Shown piece by piece: positions 43,843-52,346 of a stretch of DNA of 64,000 bases. How positions within the stretch are numbered: position 1 is the first letter of the stretch; the number at the start of each line of letters is the position of its first letter. The stretch is taken from assembly GCA_016125275.1 (NCBI GenBank), contig WGMB01000017.1:186001-250000 (forward strand), written 5' to 3'. The position numbers and the translations under genes were made by a program. Under the pieces are notes generated by a model, which ran no database searches, was not told the origin of the DNA, and saw only the letters and a list, made by a program, of their open reading frames with translations. Source of the DNA: Acidobacteriota bacterium (GTDB lineage: Bacteria; Acidobacteriota; Terriglobia; Bryobacterales; UBA6623).

Positions 43843-43870
43843 GATCTCGATCGAGATCTGCAAAGCAGAT
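43843..43870. promoter_or_regulatory. Two adjacent palindromes just ahead of TonB receptor
   Basis: GATCTCGATCGAGATC (43843-43858) is a perfect 16-base palindrome. ATCTGC-AAA-GCAGAT (43856-43870) is an inverted repeat overlapping its edge. Both lie within 50 bases of the ATG at 43893, where they could act as operator or form leader structure. Confidence 0.4.
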
Positions 43871-43892
43871 TCCTGATTTCAGGGGGTATTCC

Positions 43893-46800
43893 ATGTTTGA
43901 ACCATCCACTTCCACCAGACCGAGGCGTCGACTCGCCCTCGTTCTGGCGGCGACCGGCTTGCTTCCGGCCGCTCTGTTCGGCCAAGGGTCCACGGGCTCC
44001 ATCACCGGCCTCGTCACCGACTCCAGCCAAGCCCGCCTGCCGGGCGTCACCATCGAAGCGCGCAACGCCGACACCGGCGTCGTGCTGACCGCCGAGACCG
44101 GCGCCGCCGGCGAATACACCGTCCCGCTGCTGCAACCCGGCCACTACTCGCTCACCGCCCGGTTGACCGGCTTCCGCGCCTTCACCCAGTCCGGCATCAC
44201 CATCGAGCTCGGACGCGTCACCCGCCTCGACATCTCGCTCGAGGTCGGCGAAGTCACCGAGACCGTTGAGGTCACCGGCTCCGCTCCTTTGCTCGAATCC
44301 GAAACCTCTACCGTCGGCCAGTTCATCGAGAACAAGACCGTCACTGACATGCCGCTCAACGGACGCCGCGCCGGAGAGCTCGTCGCCCTGATGGGCAACG
44401 CCGTCACCGTCTCCAAGGGCGTCATCCGCCCCCGCATCGCCGTGGCCGGCGGTCGCGGCGACCAGCAGAACTGGATGATCGACGGCGTCAACTCCGCCAA
44501 CGTCGCCCTCGAGAACCCGCAAGCCCTGTTCAACCCGCCGGTGGAATCGGTACAGGAGCTGCGCGTGCAGCAGAACGGCTACTCGGCCGAGTTCGGCAAC
44601 TCCTCCGGCGGCGTCATCACCATCTCCACGCGCTCGGGCACCAATCAGTTGCACGGCTCGCTCTATGAGTTCCTGCGCAACTCCGCCGTCGACGCCCGCA
44701 ACTTCTTCGCGGCCGACAAAGCGCCTCTGCGCTGGAACGTCTTCGGCTTCGCCGTGGGCGGCCCCATCATCAAGAACAAGACGTTCTTCTTCGTCAACAA
44801 CGAGTGGCAGAAGCAGCGCATCGGCGTCACCAACCTGCTGACCACGCCCACCGCCCTGCAGCGCATCGGCGACTTCTCGCAAACCACCAACGCCGCCGGC
44901 GCGCTCACCCGCATCTTCGACCCCTTCAGCGGCGCCACCCGCCAGCAGTACGCCAACAACATCATCCCCGGCTCCCAGCAGGACCCGGTCGGCCTGGCGC
45001 TGATGGACTACTACCCCGAAGCCAACCGCGCGCCGTCGAACCAGGCCGGCGCCAACAACTTCGTCGGCAACCGCACCAACGCCCTCAATCTTTCCACGCT
45101 GACTCTGAAGGTCGATCACGTCTTCAGCGAGCGGGACCGGCTGAGCTTCCGCTACATCCTGCACGACTTCCCCACCAACAACACGCCGGTCTTCTCGCGG
45201 CCCGAAGCCGACCCGTTCGGCAACTTCTCCGACCGCCGGGCCTACAGCTACCTGTTCAACCACCTCCACAACTTCGCGCCGACGGTCATCAATGACCTGC
45301 GCGTGAACATCCAGCCGCGCTACTTCATCACCGGACCGCTCGAGATCGACGGCGGCTGGCCCGCCAAACTCGGCCTCAAGGGCGTGCCCGGCGAAGCCTT
45401 TCCGCGCGTCAACGTCTCCGGCTTCACCGCCATGGGCGCCACCAACCAGGGCCGCACGCAGACCCCCATCTGGGACCACCACGTCGTCGACATCGTCTCC
45501 TGGTTCAAGGGCTCGCACTCGGTCAAGATGGGCGGCGAGTTCCGCTATTCCCGCAACGCCGAGAACTTCAACCAGTGGGAGTCCGGCGTGCTCACCTTCC
45601 AGCCGCAGGGCACCAACCTGCCCGGAACCGGCAACACTGGCAACGCCATGGCCAGCATGCTGGCCGGCTACCTGCACCGCGGCCAGGTCCGCACGCTCGA
45701 CCGCATCGACCGCCGGGCCAAATACTGGGCCGGCTTCGTGCAGGACGACTGGAAGGTGCGCTCCAACTTCACCCTCAACATCGGCGTCCGTTGGGAAACC
45801 CACACGCCCCGCATCGACGCGCTCGACCGCCAGAACGGCTTCGACCTGACCGCCACCAACCCGGTCTGCAACTGCCCCGGCGTCATCACCTTCGCCGGCC
45901 TCAACGGACAGGGCCGTACCGTCTACCAGGGCGACTACAACAACTTCACGCCCCGCGTCGGCTTCGCTTGGCAGCCCTTCGGCGACAACAAGACCGTCGT
46001 GCGCTCCGGCTACGGCATCTTCTACGGACCTCCCCTGCCGGGCTCCAACAACATGGCCGCCGGCTTCTCGCTCGACGGCGACTTCCTGACGCCCGACAAC
46101 GGCGTGACGGCCCCCTTCCTGCTGCGTGACGGCTTCCCGACGGTCCAGCGGCCCGAGCTCGGCCCCGGTTTCGGCGCGGTGGCCCCGGGCCAAGCCGCCG
46201 TCTACTCGCCGCAGCTCATTGATCAGCAACGCCAGCTCGGCTATTCCCAGATGTGGAACATGTCGATCCAGCGCACCCTGGGCTTCAACACCGTCTTCGA
46301 GGCCAGCTATCTCGGCAATGTGGGCCACAAGCTGCCCGGGCCGTCCGTCAGCCTCAACCAGGTCGATCCGAGCCTCTGGCGCAGCGGCAACATGCAGGCG
46401 CTGCGGCCCTACCCGCAGTTCAACGCCGTCACGCGCGTTTCGCCCATGTGGGGCAACTCGAGCTACCACGGCATGAACCTCAAGCTGGAGAAGCGCTTCT
46501 CCCACGGCTTGAACTTCCTGATGAACTACACCTGGGCGAAGTTCATCGACGACGTCTACTCCGGCCAGGAAGCCGGCGAGTCCGACCTCGGCATGCAGAA
46601 CTACTACGACCGCCACAACGAGAAGGCCTTGTCGGGCAACGACGTCCGCCACCGCCTCGTGTGGAGCTCGGTCTACGAGCTGCCGCTGGGCAAGGACCGC
46701 AAGTTCCTGCATGACGGCGTGCTGGCGACGGTCCTCGGCGGCTGGAACTTCGGCACGATCATCACCCTGCAGCAAGGCAGCCCGATGGGCCTGACGACGC

Positions 46801-47183
46801 AGACCAACGGCCTGGGCTCGGCCTTCACGCCGGGGCCGCAAAGGGTCAACGTCGAAAGCAACCCCGCCCTGCCGAAGTCCGAGCAGACCGTCGAGCGGTA
46901 CTTCGACACCACCGCCGTGTCGGCGCCGGGAACCCTGCAGTTCGGCAACTCCAGCCGCGCTCTGCTCAAGGGCCCCGGCATCGTCAACTTCGACGTCTCC
47001 CTGTTGAAGAACCATCGCTGGGGCGAGCACTACAACGTGCAGTTCCGCTTCGAGGCCTTCAACTTCTTCAACCACGCCAACTTCAACGAGCCGGGCCGGG
47101 CCCTGGGCTCGCCTCAGTTCGGCGTCATCTCGAGCGCCGCCGATCCGCGCAGCCTGCAGTTCGGCTTGAAGTTCGCGTTCTGA
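43893..47183 (+). CDS. TonB-dependent receptor with carboxypeptidase-regulatory-like domain
   Basis: The complete 1096-aa receptor has a Sec signal (LALVLAATGLLPAALFGQG), a regulatory-like domain (VTDSSQARLPGVTIEARN, ~40-120), a plug (VAGGRGDQQNWMIDGVNSAN, ~185-205) and a barrel that ends LQFGLKFAF with the usual terminal phenylalanine. AGGGGG lies six bases before the ATG at 43893. The gene is followed by a strong hairpin terminator and then by a CocE/NonD-type hydrolase gene, which may act on the imported substrate. No SusD-like gene is nearby. Confidence 0.93.
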   Translation: MFEPSTSTRPRRRLALVLAATGLLPAALFGQGSTGSITGLVTDSSQARLPGVTIEARNADTGVVLTAETGAAGEYTVPLLQPGHYSLTARLTGFRAFTQSGITIELGRVTRLDISLEVGEVTETVEVTGSAPLLESETSTVGQFIENKTVTDMPLNGRRAGELVALMGNAVTVSKGVIRPRIAVAGGRGDQQNWMIDGVNSANVALENPQALFNPPVESVQELRVQQNGYSAEFGNSSGGVITISTRSGTNQLHGSLYEFLRNSAVDARNFFAADKAPLRWNVFGFAVGGPIIKNKTFFFVNNEWQKQRIGVTNLLTTPTALQRIGDFSQTTNAAGALTRIFDPFSGATRQQYANNIIPGSQQDPVGLALMDYYPEANRAPSNQAGANNFVGNRTNALNLSTLTLKVDHVFSERDRLSFRYILHDFPTNNTPVFSRPEADPFGNFSDRRAYSYLFNHLHNFAPTVINDLRVNIQPRYFITGPLEIDGGWPAKLGLKGVPGEAFPRVNVSGFTAMGATNQGRTQTPIWDHHVVDIVSWFKGSHSVKMGGEFRYSRNAENFNQWESGVLTFQPQGTNLPGTGNTGNAMASMLAGYLHRGQVRTLDRIDRRAKYWAGFVQDDWKVRSNFTLNIGVRWETHTPRIDALDRQNGFDLTATNPVCNCPGVITFAGLNGQGRTVYQGDYNNFTPRVGFAWQPFGDNKTVVRSGYGIFYGPPLPGSNNMAAGFSLDGDFLTPDNGVTAPFLLRDGFPTVQRPELGPGFGAVAPGQAAVYSPQLIDQQRQLGYSQMWNMSIQRTLGFNTVFEASYLGNVGHKLPGPSVSLNQVDPSLWRSGNMQALRPYPQFNAVTRVSPMWGNSSYHGMNLKLEKRFSHGLNFLMNYTWAKFIDDVYSGQEAGESDLGMQNYYDRHNEKALSGNDVRHRLVWSSVYELPLGKDRKFLHDGVLATVLGGWNFGTIITLQQGSPMGLTTQTNGLGSAFTPGPQRVNVESNPALPKSEQTVERYFDTTAVSAPGTLQFGNSSRALLKGPGIVNFDVSLLKNHRWGEHYNVQFRFEAFNFFNHANFNEPGRALGSPQFGVISSAADPRSLQFGLKFAF

Positions 47184-47194
47184 GTCCGGGCAAC

Positions 47195-47226
47195 GGGCCG
47201 GCGTCCTCGATCCGGGACGCCGGCCC
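47195..47226 (+). terminator. Hairpin terminator after TonB receptor
   Basis: GGGCCGGCGTCC (47195-47206) pairs perfectly with GGACGCCGGCCC (47215-47226) across an eight-base loop, 12 bases after the receptor stop. The following TCTCTCCC is pyrimidine-rich but not a T-run, so termination may be partly factor-assisted. Confidence 0.65.
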
Positions 47227-47269
47227 TCTCTCCCAGCCGCCGCGGCGAGCCCCCATCCCGCGAATGTGC

Positions 47270-47275
47270 TACCTT
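47270..47275 (+). promoter_or_regulatory. -10-like element (TACCTT) of CocE/NonD hydrolase gene
   Basis: TACCTT ends nine bases before the ATG at 47285, and no Shine-Dalgarno site is present. Confidence 0.35.
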
Positions 47276-47284
47276 CCCAATTCC

Positions 47285-48928
47285 ATGCTCCGCCGAACCT
47301 TTCTCGCCCTTCCCGCCGCAGCCGCGGTCTCCTCCGCTCGGCCGAAGAAGCTCAACCTGGGCGGCGTCAAAGAGAAGCACGCCTGGGTCCCCATGTCCGA
47401 CGGCGTCAAGCTCTCCACTTGGCTCTATATCCCGGAAGGCGAAGGCCCCTGGCCCGTGATCTACGAGCAGCGCTACGCCCCCATCCGCGCCGACCGCACC
47501 CGGATCGAGTCCGCTGAGTTCGCCGCCAAGGGCTACGTCGTAGCGACCCAGAACTTCCGCGGAGCCCAGGATTCCAAGGGCCATTTCCTGGCCTACCGGG
47601 CCCTCGGGCTCGGCGAGCAGCGCGACGGCGCGGACACCATTGACTGGTTTCTCCAGCAGCCCTGGTGCAACGGCAAGGTCGGTTCTTACGGCGCCTCCCA
47701 AGGCGGCTACGCCCAGAACTTCCTGGCCGCCTCTAAGCCCAAGGCCCTGCACGCCCAATACATGGTGGACTTCGGCGCCAGCCTCTTCCACCACGGCTAC
47801 CGCATCGGCGGCGCCGCTCGGCCCTTGCGCCTCCGCGGCATGTACAAGACGGCGGGCGCCACCGTCAAAGACGGCGAAGCCCTGCTCGCCGACCAGCTCG
47901 CCCACCCCGTCTACGACGACTGGTGGAAGGTCGAGGACACGACCCTCCATTGGGACGCCATGTCCGCCCCGTCGTTCCTGATCGGCAGTTGGTTCGACCG
48001 CGTCTCGCTCGGCGTGGTCGAAACCTTCCAGGGCCGCCACAAGGCCCACCCCGGCAAGCAGCAGCTCATCCTCGGCCCCTGGGTGCACGGCCGTTACAAC
48101 AAAGACGCCGCCGAGGTCGGTGAGCTGAAGTTCCCCGATGTCGCCAAGTTCTCCGTCGTCGACCACCAGATGCGCTGGTTCGACCACTACCTCAAGGGCG
48201 AATCCAACGGCGTGGACCAGCCGGCCCCCATCCGCTACTACGTCATGGGCGCCTGCGGCGAGCCCGGCGCACCCGGTCACCAATGGCGCGACGCCCAGAG
48301 CTGGCCGCCGCCGTCCAAGGAGACGCCCTACTTGCTGCTCGACCAAGGCCGGCTGGCGACCGGCTCCGCGAGCTCCTCGGCTGAATCGACCGAATGGGTC
48401 AGCGACCCCTACAACCCGCCGGTCCTCGAAGGCGCTCAACCGCAGTCCGGCCTCGACCAGCGGCAGCTCGAGATGCATTCCGGCGCCCGCACCTTCACCA
48501 GCGAGACCCTCAGCAAGCCGGTCGAGTGGACCGGCATGATTCGCGCCCGCCTCTTCTTCTCCTCCTCCGCGCGGGACGCCGACGCCATCGTCCGCGTCAC
48601 CGACGTCTACCCCGACGGCCGCTCGATCCTGCTCACGGACATGGTGCGCCGTCTCCGCTTCCGCAACGGCTTCGAGCGCGAAGAGTTCCTGGAGCCCGGC
48701 CAAGTCTACGAGGCGACCTTCGACGTCGCCTGGCTGAGCCATATTTTCAACAAGGGCCACAAAATTCGCGTGACGATCTGCTCCGCCGCCGCTCCCTATT
48801 GGGAAATCAACCCCCAAACCGGAGACCGGATCACGGCGGATCTCCCCAAGCAAATGCAGGTGGCCCGCAATGCGATATGGCACACAACGCAGCGGCCTTC
48901 GGCTTTGCTGGCGCCGGTCGCCGGTTGA
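47285..48928 (+). CDS. CocE/NonD-family serine hydrolase
   Basis: The 547-aa protein matches the CocE/NonD (X-Pro dipeptidyl-peptidase-like) family, which hydrolyses esters or peptides with an alpha/beta-hydrolase core and a C-terminal jelly-roll. The N-terminus (MLRRTFLALPAAAAVSSA) is a Tat-like or Sec signal. The nucleophile elbow is GSYGASQGGY, and likely acid and base sites are in IGSWFDR and LGPWVHGRYN. The C-terminal jelly-roll starts near residue 370, with ARLFFSSSARDADAIVRVTD. The ATG at 47285 is chosen over one seven codons upstream because it begins the signal. The substrate is unknown. Confidence 0.85.
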   Translation: MLRRTFLALPAAAAVSSARPKKLNLGGVKEKHAWVPMSDGVKLSTWLYIPEGEGPWPVIYEQRYAPIRADRTRIESAEFAAKGYVVATQNFRGAQDSKGHFLAYRALGLGEQRDGADTIDWFLQQPWCNGKVGSYGASQGGYAQNFLAASKPKALHAQYMVDFGASLFHHGYRIGGAARPLRLRGMYKTAGATVKDGEALLADQLAHPVYDDWWKVEDTTLHWDAMSAPSFLIGSWFDRVSLGVVETFQGRHKAHPGKQQLILGPWVHGRYNKDAAEVGELKFPDVAKFSVVDHQMRWFDHYLKGESNGVDQPAPIRYYVMGACGEPGAPGHQWRDAQSWPPPSKETPYLLLDQGRLATGSASSSAESTEWVSDPYNPPVLEGAQPQSGLDQRQLEMHSGARTFTSETLSKPVEWTGMIRARLFFSSSARDADAIVRVTDVYPDGRSILLTDMVRRLRFRNGFEREEFLEPGQVYEATFDVAWLSHIFNKGHKIRVTICSAAAPYWEINPQTGDRITADLPKQMQVARNAIWHTTQRPSALLAPVAG

Positions 48929-49017
48929 CGCTGCGGTACAATCAAGCGATTTCTCGCGCCCGCGAGCGATCAGCGGCATTTTGGCCGCGGCATTTGATCG
49001 TAAGGAGTAGCAATCCC

Positions 49018-50154
49018 GTGTTTCGTTTCGCCCTATTTGCGCTCAGCGCCCTCGCTGTAGCGGCGAATCCGCTCGCCGCTCAGACCAAATCGGTCTTCTC
49101 CTCCGGCCTCATCGCCCCCCAGAAGATCGTCCGAACCGAAGGCGGCAAGTTCGTCGTCTCGGAGTCGGGCCCGGGCATCAACCAAGGCCGCGTCTCCATC
49201 GTCAGCTCCACCGGCATGCGCTCGACCCTGCTCGACGGCCTGCCCGCGGGCCTCTCCGGCGAAGGCGAAGCCTCCGGCCCCACCGGCGTCGCCGTGGACG
49301 GCGCCACCCTGTACCTGGCCATCGGCGAAGGCGACGCTGTTCGCTCGGACTCCGAGGGCGCCGGCATCCCGAACCCCGCCGGCAATGCCTCGCCCATCTT
49401 CAGCTCCGTCCTGCGCATCGACTTCTCGACCGACGTCGACAACCTGATGTCGCCCTTCGTGATGCGCCCCGAGGACCAGATGGTGCTGGCGGACGGCTAC
49501 TCGGTGGAGCTCGGCAACGCCGACGGCGCCACGGCCACCGTCGAGGTGCTGGCGGACTTCCCGTCCTTCATCCCGGATCCCAACATCCCCTACCGCCCCT
49601 CCAACCCTTGGGGCGTGACGCTGAGCCCGCGCTTCCCCGGCGTGCTGTTCCTCAATGACGCCTCGCTCGACGCCCTGGTCCGTATCGACACCGAGACCGG
49701 CCGCTCGCAGCGCTTCCTGCACTTCCCCAAGCTCGCCAACCCTCTGCCGTTCGGCCCTCCGGTCAGCGACTTCGTGCCCACCTCCGTGCGCGCCTACTCC
49801 CGCGGCCTGCTGGTAACCCGTCTCACGGGCTTCCCGTTTGCGCAGGGCATGGCCGCCGTCTCCTTCGTGGACGTCGAAGCGCGTGAGTTCGAGCCCTTCA
49901 TCGGCAGCCTCACCACCGCCGTGGACGTGGCCGTGCAGGAGCGCGCCGGTGAGCGCACCCGGTTCTACACCCTCGAGTTCAGCAACGACTTCTTGCAGAA
50001 CGGCCCCGGCCGCCTCATGAAGTACGACTCACCCAACGGCGAAGCGGTGGTGTCGGATCTGGTCACCCCCACCTCCATGGCTCTCGACCCGGACACCGGC
50101 GACATCTACGTCACCGAGCTGGCCACCGGCAACCTCATCAAGGTCGTCCCCTAA
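49018..50154 (+). CDS. Secreted ScyD/ScyE-family beta-propeller protein
   Basis: The 378-aa product has a Sec signal (MFRFALFALSALAVAANPLA) and a six- or seven-bladed propeller with repeated segments such as GPTGVAVDGATLYLAIGEGD and PTSMALDPDTGDIYVTELA. It resembles the ScyD/ScyE family, named from the cyanobacterial scytonemin cluster, where the role is not enzymatically defined. No scytonemin genes are here, so a different function is expected. The GTG at 49018 has AAGGAG upstream; a long in-frame extension to 48394 overlaps the hydrolase gene and is not credible. A possible -10 (TACAAT) lies at 48937-48942. A strong terminator follows. Confidence 0.78.
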   Translation: MFRFALFALSALAVAANPLAAQTKSVFSSGLIAPQKIVRTEGGKFVVSESGPGINQGRVSIVSSTGMRSTLLDGLPAGLSGEGEASGPTGVAVDGATLYLAIGEGDAVRSDSEGAGIPNPAGNASPIFSSVLRIDFSTDVDNLMSPFVMRPEDQMVLADGYSVELGNADGATATVEVLADFPSFIPDPNIPYRPSNPWGVTLSPRFPGVLFLNDASLDALVRIDTETGRSQRFLHFPKLANPLPFGPPVSDFVPTSVRAYSRGLLVTRLTGFPFAQGMAAVSFVDVEAREFEPFIGSLTTAVDVAVQERAGERTRFYTLEFSNDFLQNGPGRLMKYDSPNGEAVVSDLVTPTSMALDPDTGDIYVTELATGNLIKVVP

Positions 50155-50177
50155 CCTGGCCGACTCCTGATGAACCC

Positions 50178-50217
50178 AACGGGGGACGCGCCGATTGCGA
50201 GCGCCGTCCCCCGTTTT
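50178..50217 (+). terminator. Intrinsic terminator after ScyD/ScyE-like gene
   Basis: AACGGGGGACG (50178-50188) pairs with CGTCCCCCGTT (50205-50215), followed by TT. The 11-base stem has a 16-base loop. The T-run is short. Confidence 0.65.
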
Positions 50218-50312
50218 CCGTTCGTCCCCCGAATCCGCGATTGCCGAGTCTGACGCTCCGGAAATAGACTGGCTGCTGGAGGGCGCCGTCGAGCGAGCCT
50301 TCCCCACCATCC

Positions 50313-51308
50313 ATGCCCGTCCTGGCGTCCCTTCGTGTCGGCGTCGTCCTCGCGGCTGCGGTCGCCTGCGCCTGTTCGCCCGCGGTTCCCCAGCAGCCCG
50401 CCGCTTCTTCCGCTCCGGTCGAGGACCCCATGAGCAAATTGCATCCGGTCGTACCCGTTACGCGCACAGCGGCGCCCCCGGGCGGAACGGCGCCGCCGGC
50501 CGCAGCGAAGCCCGCGGAGCTTCAGATCGGCGCCGGCTCCTTCTTCTCCTACGCCCTTCCTCCCGGCTGGCGCGTCGGCGAGAACGGCCAGTTCGCCCTC
50601 ACCCTGCACGCCCCGGACAACAAGGCCGTCACCGTGATGGTCGGCAACGCGGGCTATCCCATCAACTACCCGCCCGCCCAGTTCATCTACGAGAAGATGA
50701 TGGCCCTGCAGCCGCAGGGCTTGCAGCTCAGCCCGCTGCGCCCGTCCACGCCCGTCACGGGCTTCCAGCAAGCCTACGAGGTCGATGTCGTCTACCAGGT
50801 GGGCGGCGTCCCCTGCCGCGGAGTCGCCAAGTGCCACATCGCCCCGGCCTACGATTCCGCCGTGATGGCCATGACGGCTGCACTGTCCGAAGCTTCGCAG
50901 TGGCCCGGCTACGCCTCCTGGCTGCCGGCCGTCGCCGAGCAGGTGTCCGCGACGAATGGAGGCGCCTTCGGCATGCGCGGCGTGATGGCGCAGAACCTGC
51001 AAAACTCGACCGCTTTCGCCAAGGCCGCCGGCGAGTACCGCGCCTGGTCGCAGCGCAACTGGCAGGAGACCACCGACGCCCGCAACGCCTCGCAGGACCG
51101 CATCAACTTCTACAACCGCGAGAACCTCGGCGGCGTGCAGACCTACACCAACCCCTTCGACAACCGCGTCCCCGTGGAGCTGCCCGGGACCTACCAGCAC
51201 TACTGGGTGGACAGCCAAGGCAAAGTCCTCGGCACGGACGATCCCGGCGTCGACCCCAACGTGGGCTCGACCGGCGAGTGGCGGCGGATGCCCCGCTACC
51301 AGCCCTGA
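50313..51308 (+). CDS. Lipoprotein of unknown function
   Basis: The 331-aa protein has a lipoprotein-type signal (VGVVLAAAVACACSP, with two candidate lipid cysteines), a proline/alanine-rich linker to about residue 70, and a folded domain starting FFSYALPPGWRVGENGQFAL. The C-terminal ~90 residues (INFYNRENLGGVQTYTNPFD, then GTYQHYWVDSQGKVLGTDDP and WRRM) form a pattern I recall from uncharacterised bacterial proteins, with a conserved closing WxRM. No catalytic motif is recognised. It converges closely on the alpha/beta-hydrolase gene (4-base gap). Confidence 0.65.
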   Translation: MPVLASLRVGVVLAAAVACACSPAVPQQPAASSAPVEDPMSKLHPVVPVTRTAAPPGGTAPPAAAKPAELQIGAGSFFSYALPPGWRVGENGQFALTLHAPDNKAVTVMVGNAGYPINYPPAQFIYEKMMALQPQGLQLSPLRPSTPVTGFQQAYEVDVVYQVGGVPCRGVAKCHIAPAYDSAVMAMTAALSEASQWPGYASWLPAVAEQVSATNGGAFGMRGVMAQNLQNSTAFAKAAGEYRAWSQRNWQETTDARNASQDRINFYNRENLGGVQTYTNPFDNRVPVELPGTYQHYWVDSQGKVLGTDDPGVDPNVGSTGEWRRMPRYQP

Positions 51309-51312
51309 CCGG

Positions 51313-52311
51313 CTACTCGTCCAAGAAGGCCAGCAGCTCGTCGCGGAAGCGCTCGAACGCCTCCAAGTGCGGCGCGTGCCCGACGCCGTCGAGCTCCACC
51401 AGCTTCGCGTCCGGAATCGCCCGAGCCGTCGCGCGGCCCAGCTCGGGGTACCGCCCCATCGTCGCCGCCTCCTCCTTGGACACCAGGTTCTTCCCAAGCG
51501 CCGTGCGGTCGAGCTGGCCGATCATCACCAGCGTCCGCGCCCGCACCTGCGGAAACTCGTACACCACCGGCTGCGTGAAGATCATGTCGTAGGTCAGCGC
51601 GTTGTTCCAGGCCAGGCGCCGGAAGTCCGGGCTCAGCGTCCAGCGGTACAGCAGCTCCGCCCAAGGCTCATAGGACTCCTTCCAGGTCCCGTGGTAGTAG
51701 CTCTTGCTCTGGTACTCGCGAATGTTCTCCAGGCTCTTGCCCAACTCCCGCTCGTACCACCACTCCACCGGCTGGTAGGGGACCTTGAGCTTCCAGTCCT
51801 CTAGCCCGATCGGGTTCACCAGGGCCAAGTTTTCGGTGGTTTCGGGGTACATCAGCGCGAAGCGCGTCGCCAGCATCCCGCCCATGGAGTGGCCCAGCAC
51901 GGTCGTCCGCATCACGCCGATGTGGTCCAGCACGGCCTTGGTGTTGCGAGCCAGCAGTTGGAACGTATAGTGCAGCGTGTCCGGCTTGCTGGACTTGCCG
52001 AACCCGATCTGGTCCGGAACGACCACCCGGAAGCCGGCCTTGGTCAGCGCCTCGATCGTCGTCCCCCAGTAGGCGCCGCAGAAGTTCTTGCCGTGCAACA
52101 GCAGCACCGTCCGGCCGTTGGGGCTGGCCGGCTTCACGTCCATGTAGGCCATCGTCAGCGTCTGCCGCTGCATCTCGATCTCCAGGTACTCCACCGGATA
52201 CGGATACTCGTAGCCTTCCAGGGACAGTCCCAGCGGTTCGAGGGGGGCCGCCGCCGCCGGCAAGGCCGGTACGACGGTCGCAAACAGGAGCGCGATCGAG
52301 AGCAAACGCAT
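51313..52311 (-). CDS. Exported alpha/beta-fold hydrolase
   Basis: The 332-aa enzyme has a Sec signal (MRLLSIALLFATVVPALPA). The oxyanion region is LLLHGKNFCGAYW, the nucleophile elbow GHSMGG, the acid probably the aspartate in MIGQLDRTALGK, and the histidine in VGHAPH near the end. This is the full Ser-Asp-His triad. The substrate is unknown; esters or lactones are typical. The ATG at 52311 is preferred to one 12 bases upstream because GGAGG lies five bases before it. It diverges from the amidase gene, and the 35-base space between them holds overlapping TATA-like -10 elements for both directions. Confidence 0.88.
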   Translation of the reverse strand: MRLLSIALLFATVVPALPAAAAPLEPLGLSLEGYEYPYPVEYLEIEMQRQTLTMAYMDVKPASPNGRTVLLLHGKNFCGAYWGTTIEALTKAGFRVVVPDQIGFGKSSKPDTLHYTFQLLARNTKAVLDHIGVMRTTVLGHSMGGMLATRFALMYPETTENLALVNPIGLEDWKLKVPYQPVEWWYERELGKSLENIREYQSKSYYHGTWKESYEPWAELLYRWTLSPDFRRLAWNNALTYDMIFTQPVVYEFPQVRARTLVMIGQLDRTALGKNLVSKEEAATMGRYPELGRATARAIPDAKLVELDGVGHAPHLEAFERFRDELLAFLDE

Positions 52312-52335
52312 GTCGTCCTCCATGCTCGCACACGG

Positions 52336-52341
52336 TATAAA
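52336..52341 (+). promoter_or_regulatory. -10 element (TATAAA) of amidase gene
   Basis: TATAAA ends five bases before the ATG at 52347. The overlapping reverse-strand TATACC may serve the divergent hydrolase gene. Confidence 0.4.
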
Positions 52342-52346
52342 AGAGC

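Noticed and set aside
43788-47075. A 1095-codon minus-strand frame opposite the third complete TonB receptor, and an 810-codon one opposite the last receptor (55011-57443)
   Set aside because: High-GC antisense artefacts; the sense strand encodes clear full-length receptors with signal, plug and terminal phenylalanine.
48925-48942. TTGACG followed by TACAAT as a promoter of the ScyD/ScyE-like gene
   Set aside because: Only six bases separate them, so they cannot form a -35/-10 pair; only the TACAAT is kept as a possible -10.
48394-49017. N-terminal extension of the ScyD/ScyE-like frame
   Set aside because: It lies within the hydrolase gene in another frame; the GTG at 49018 with AAGGAG begins a signal peptide.
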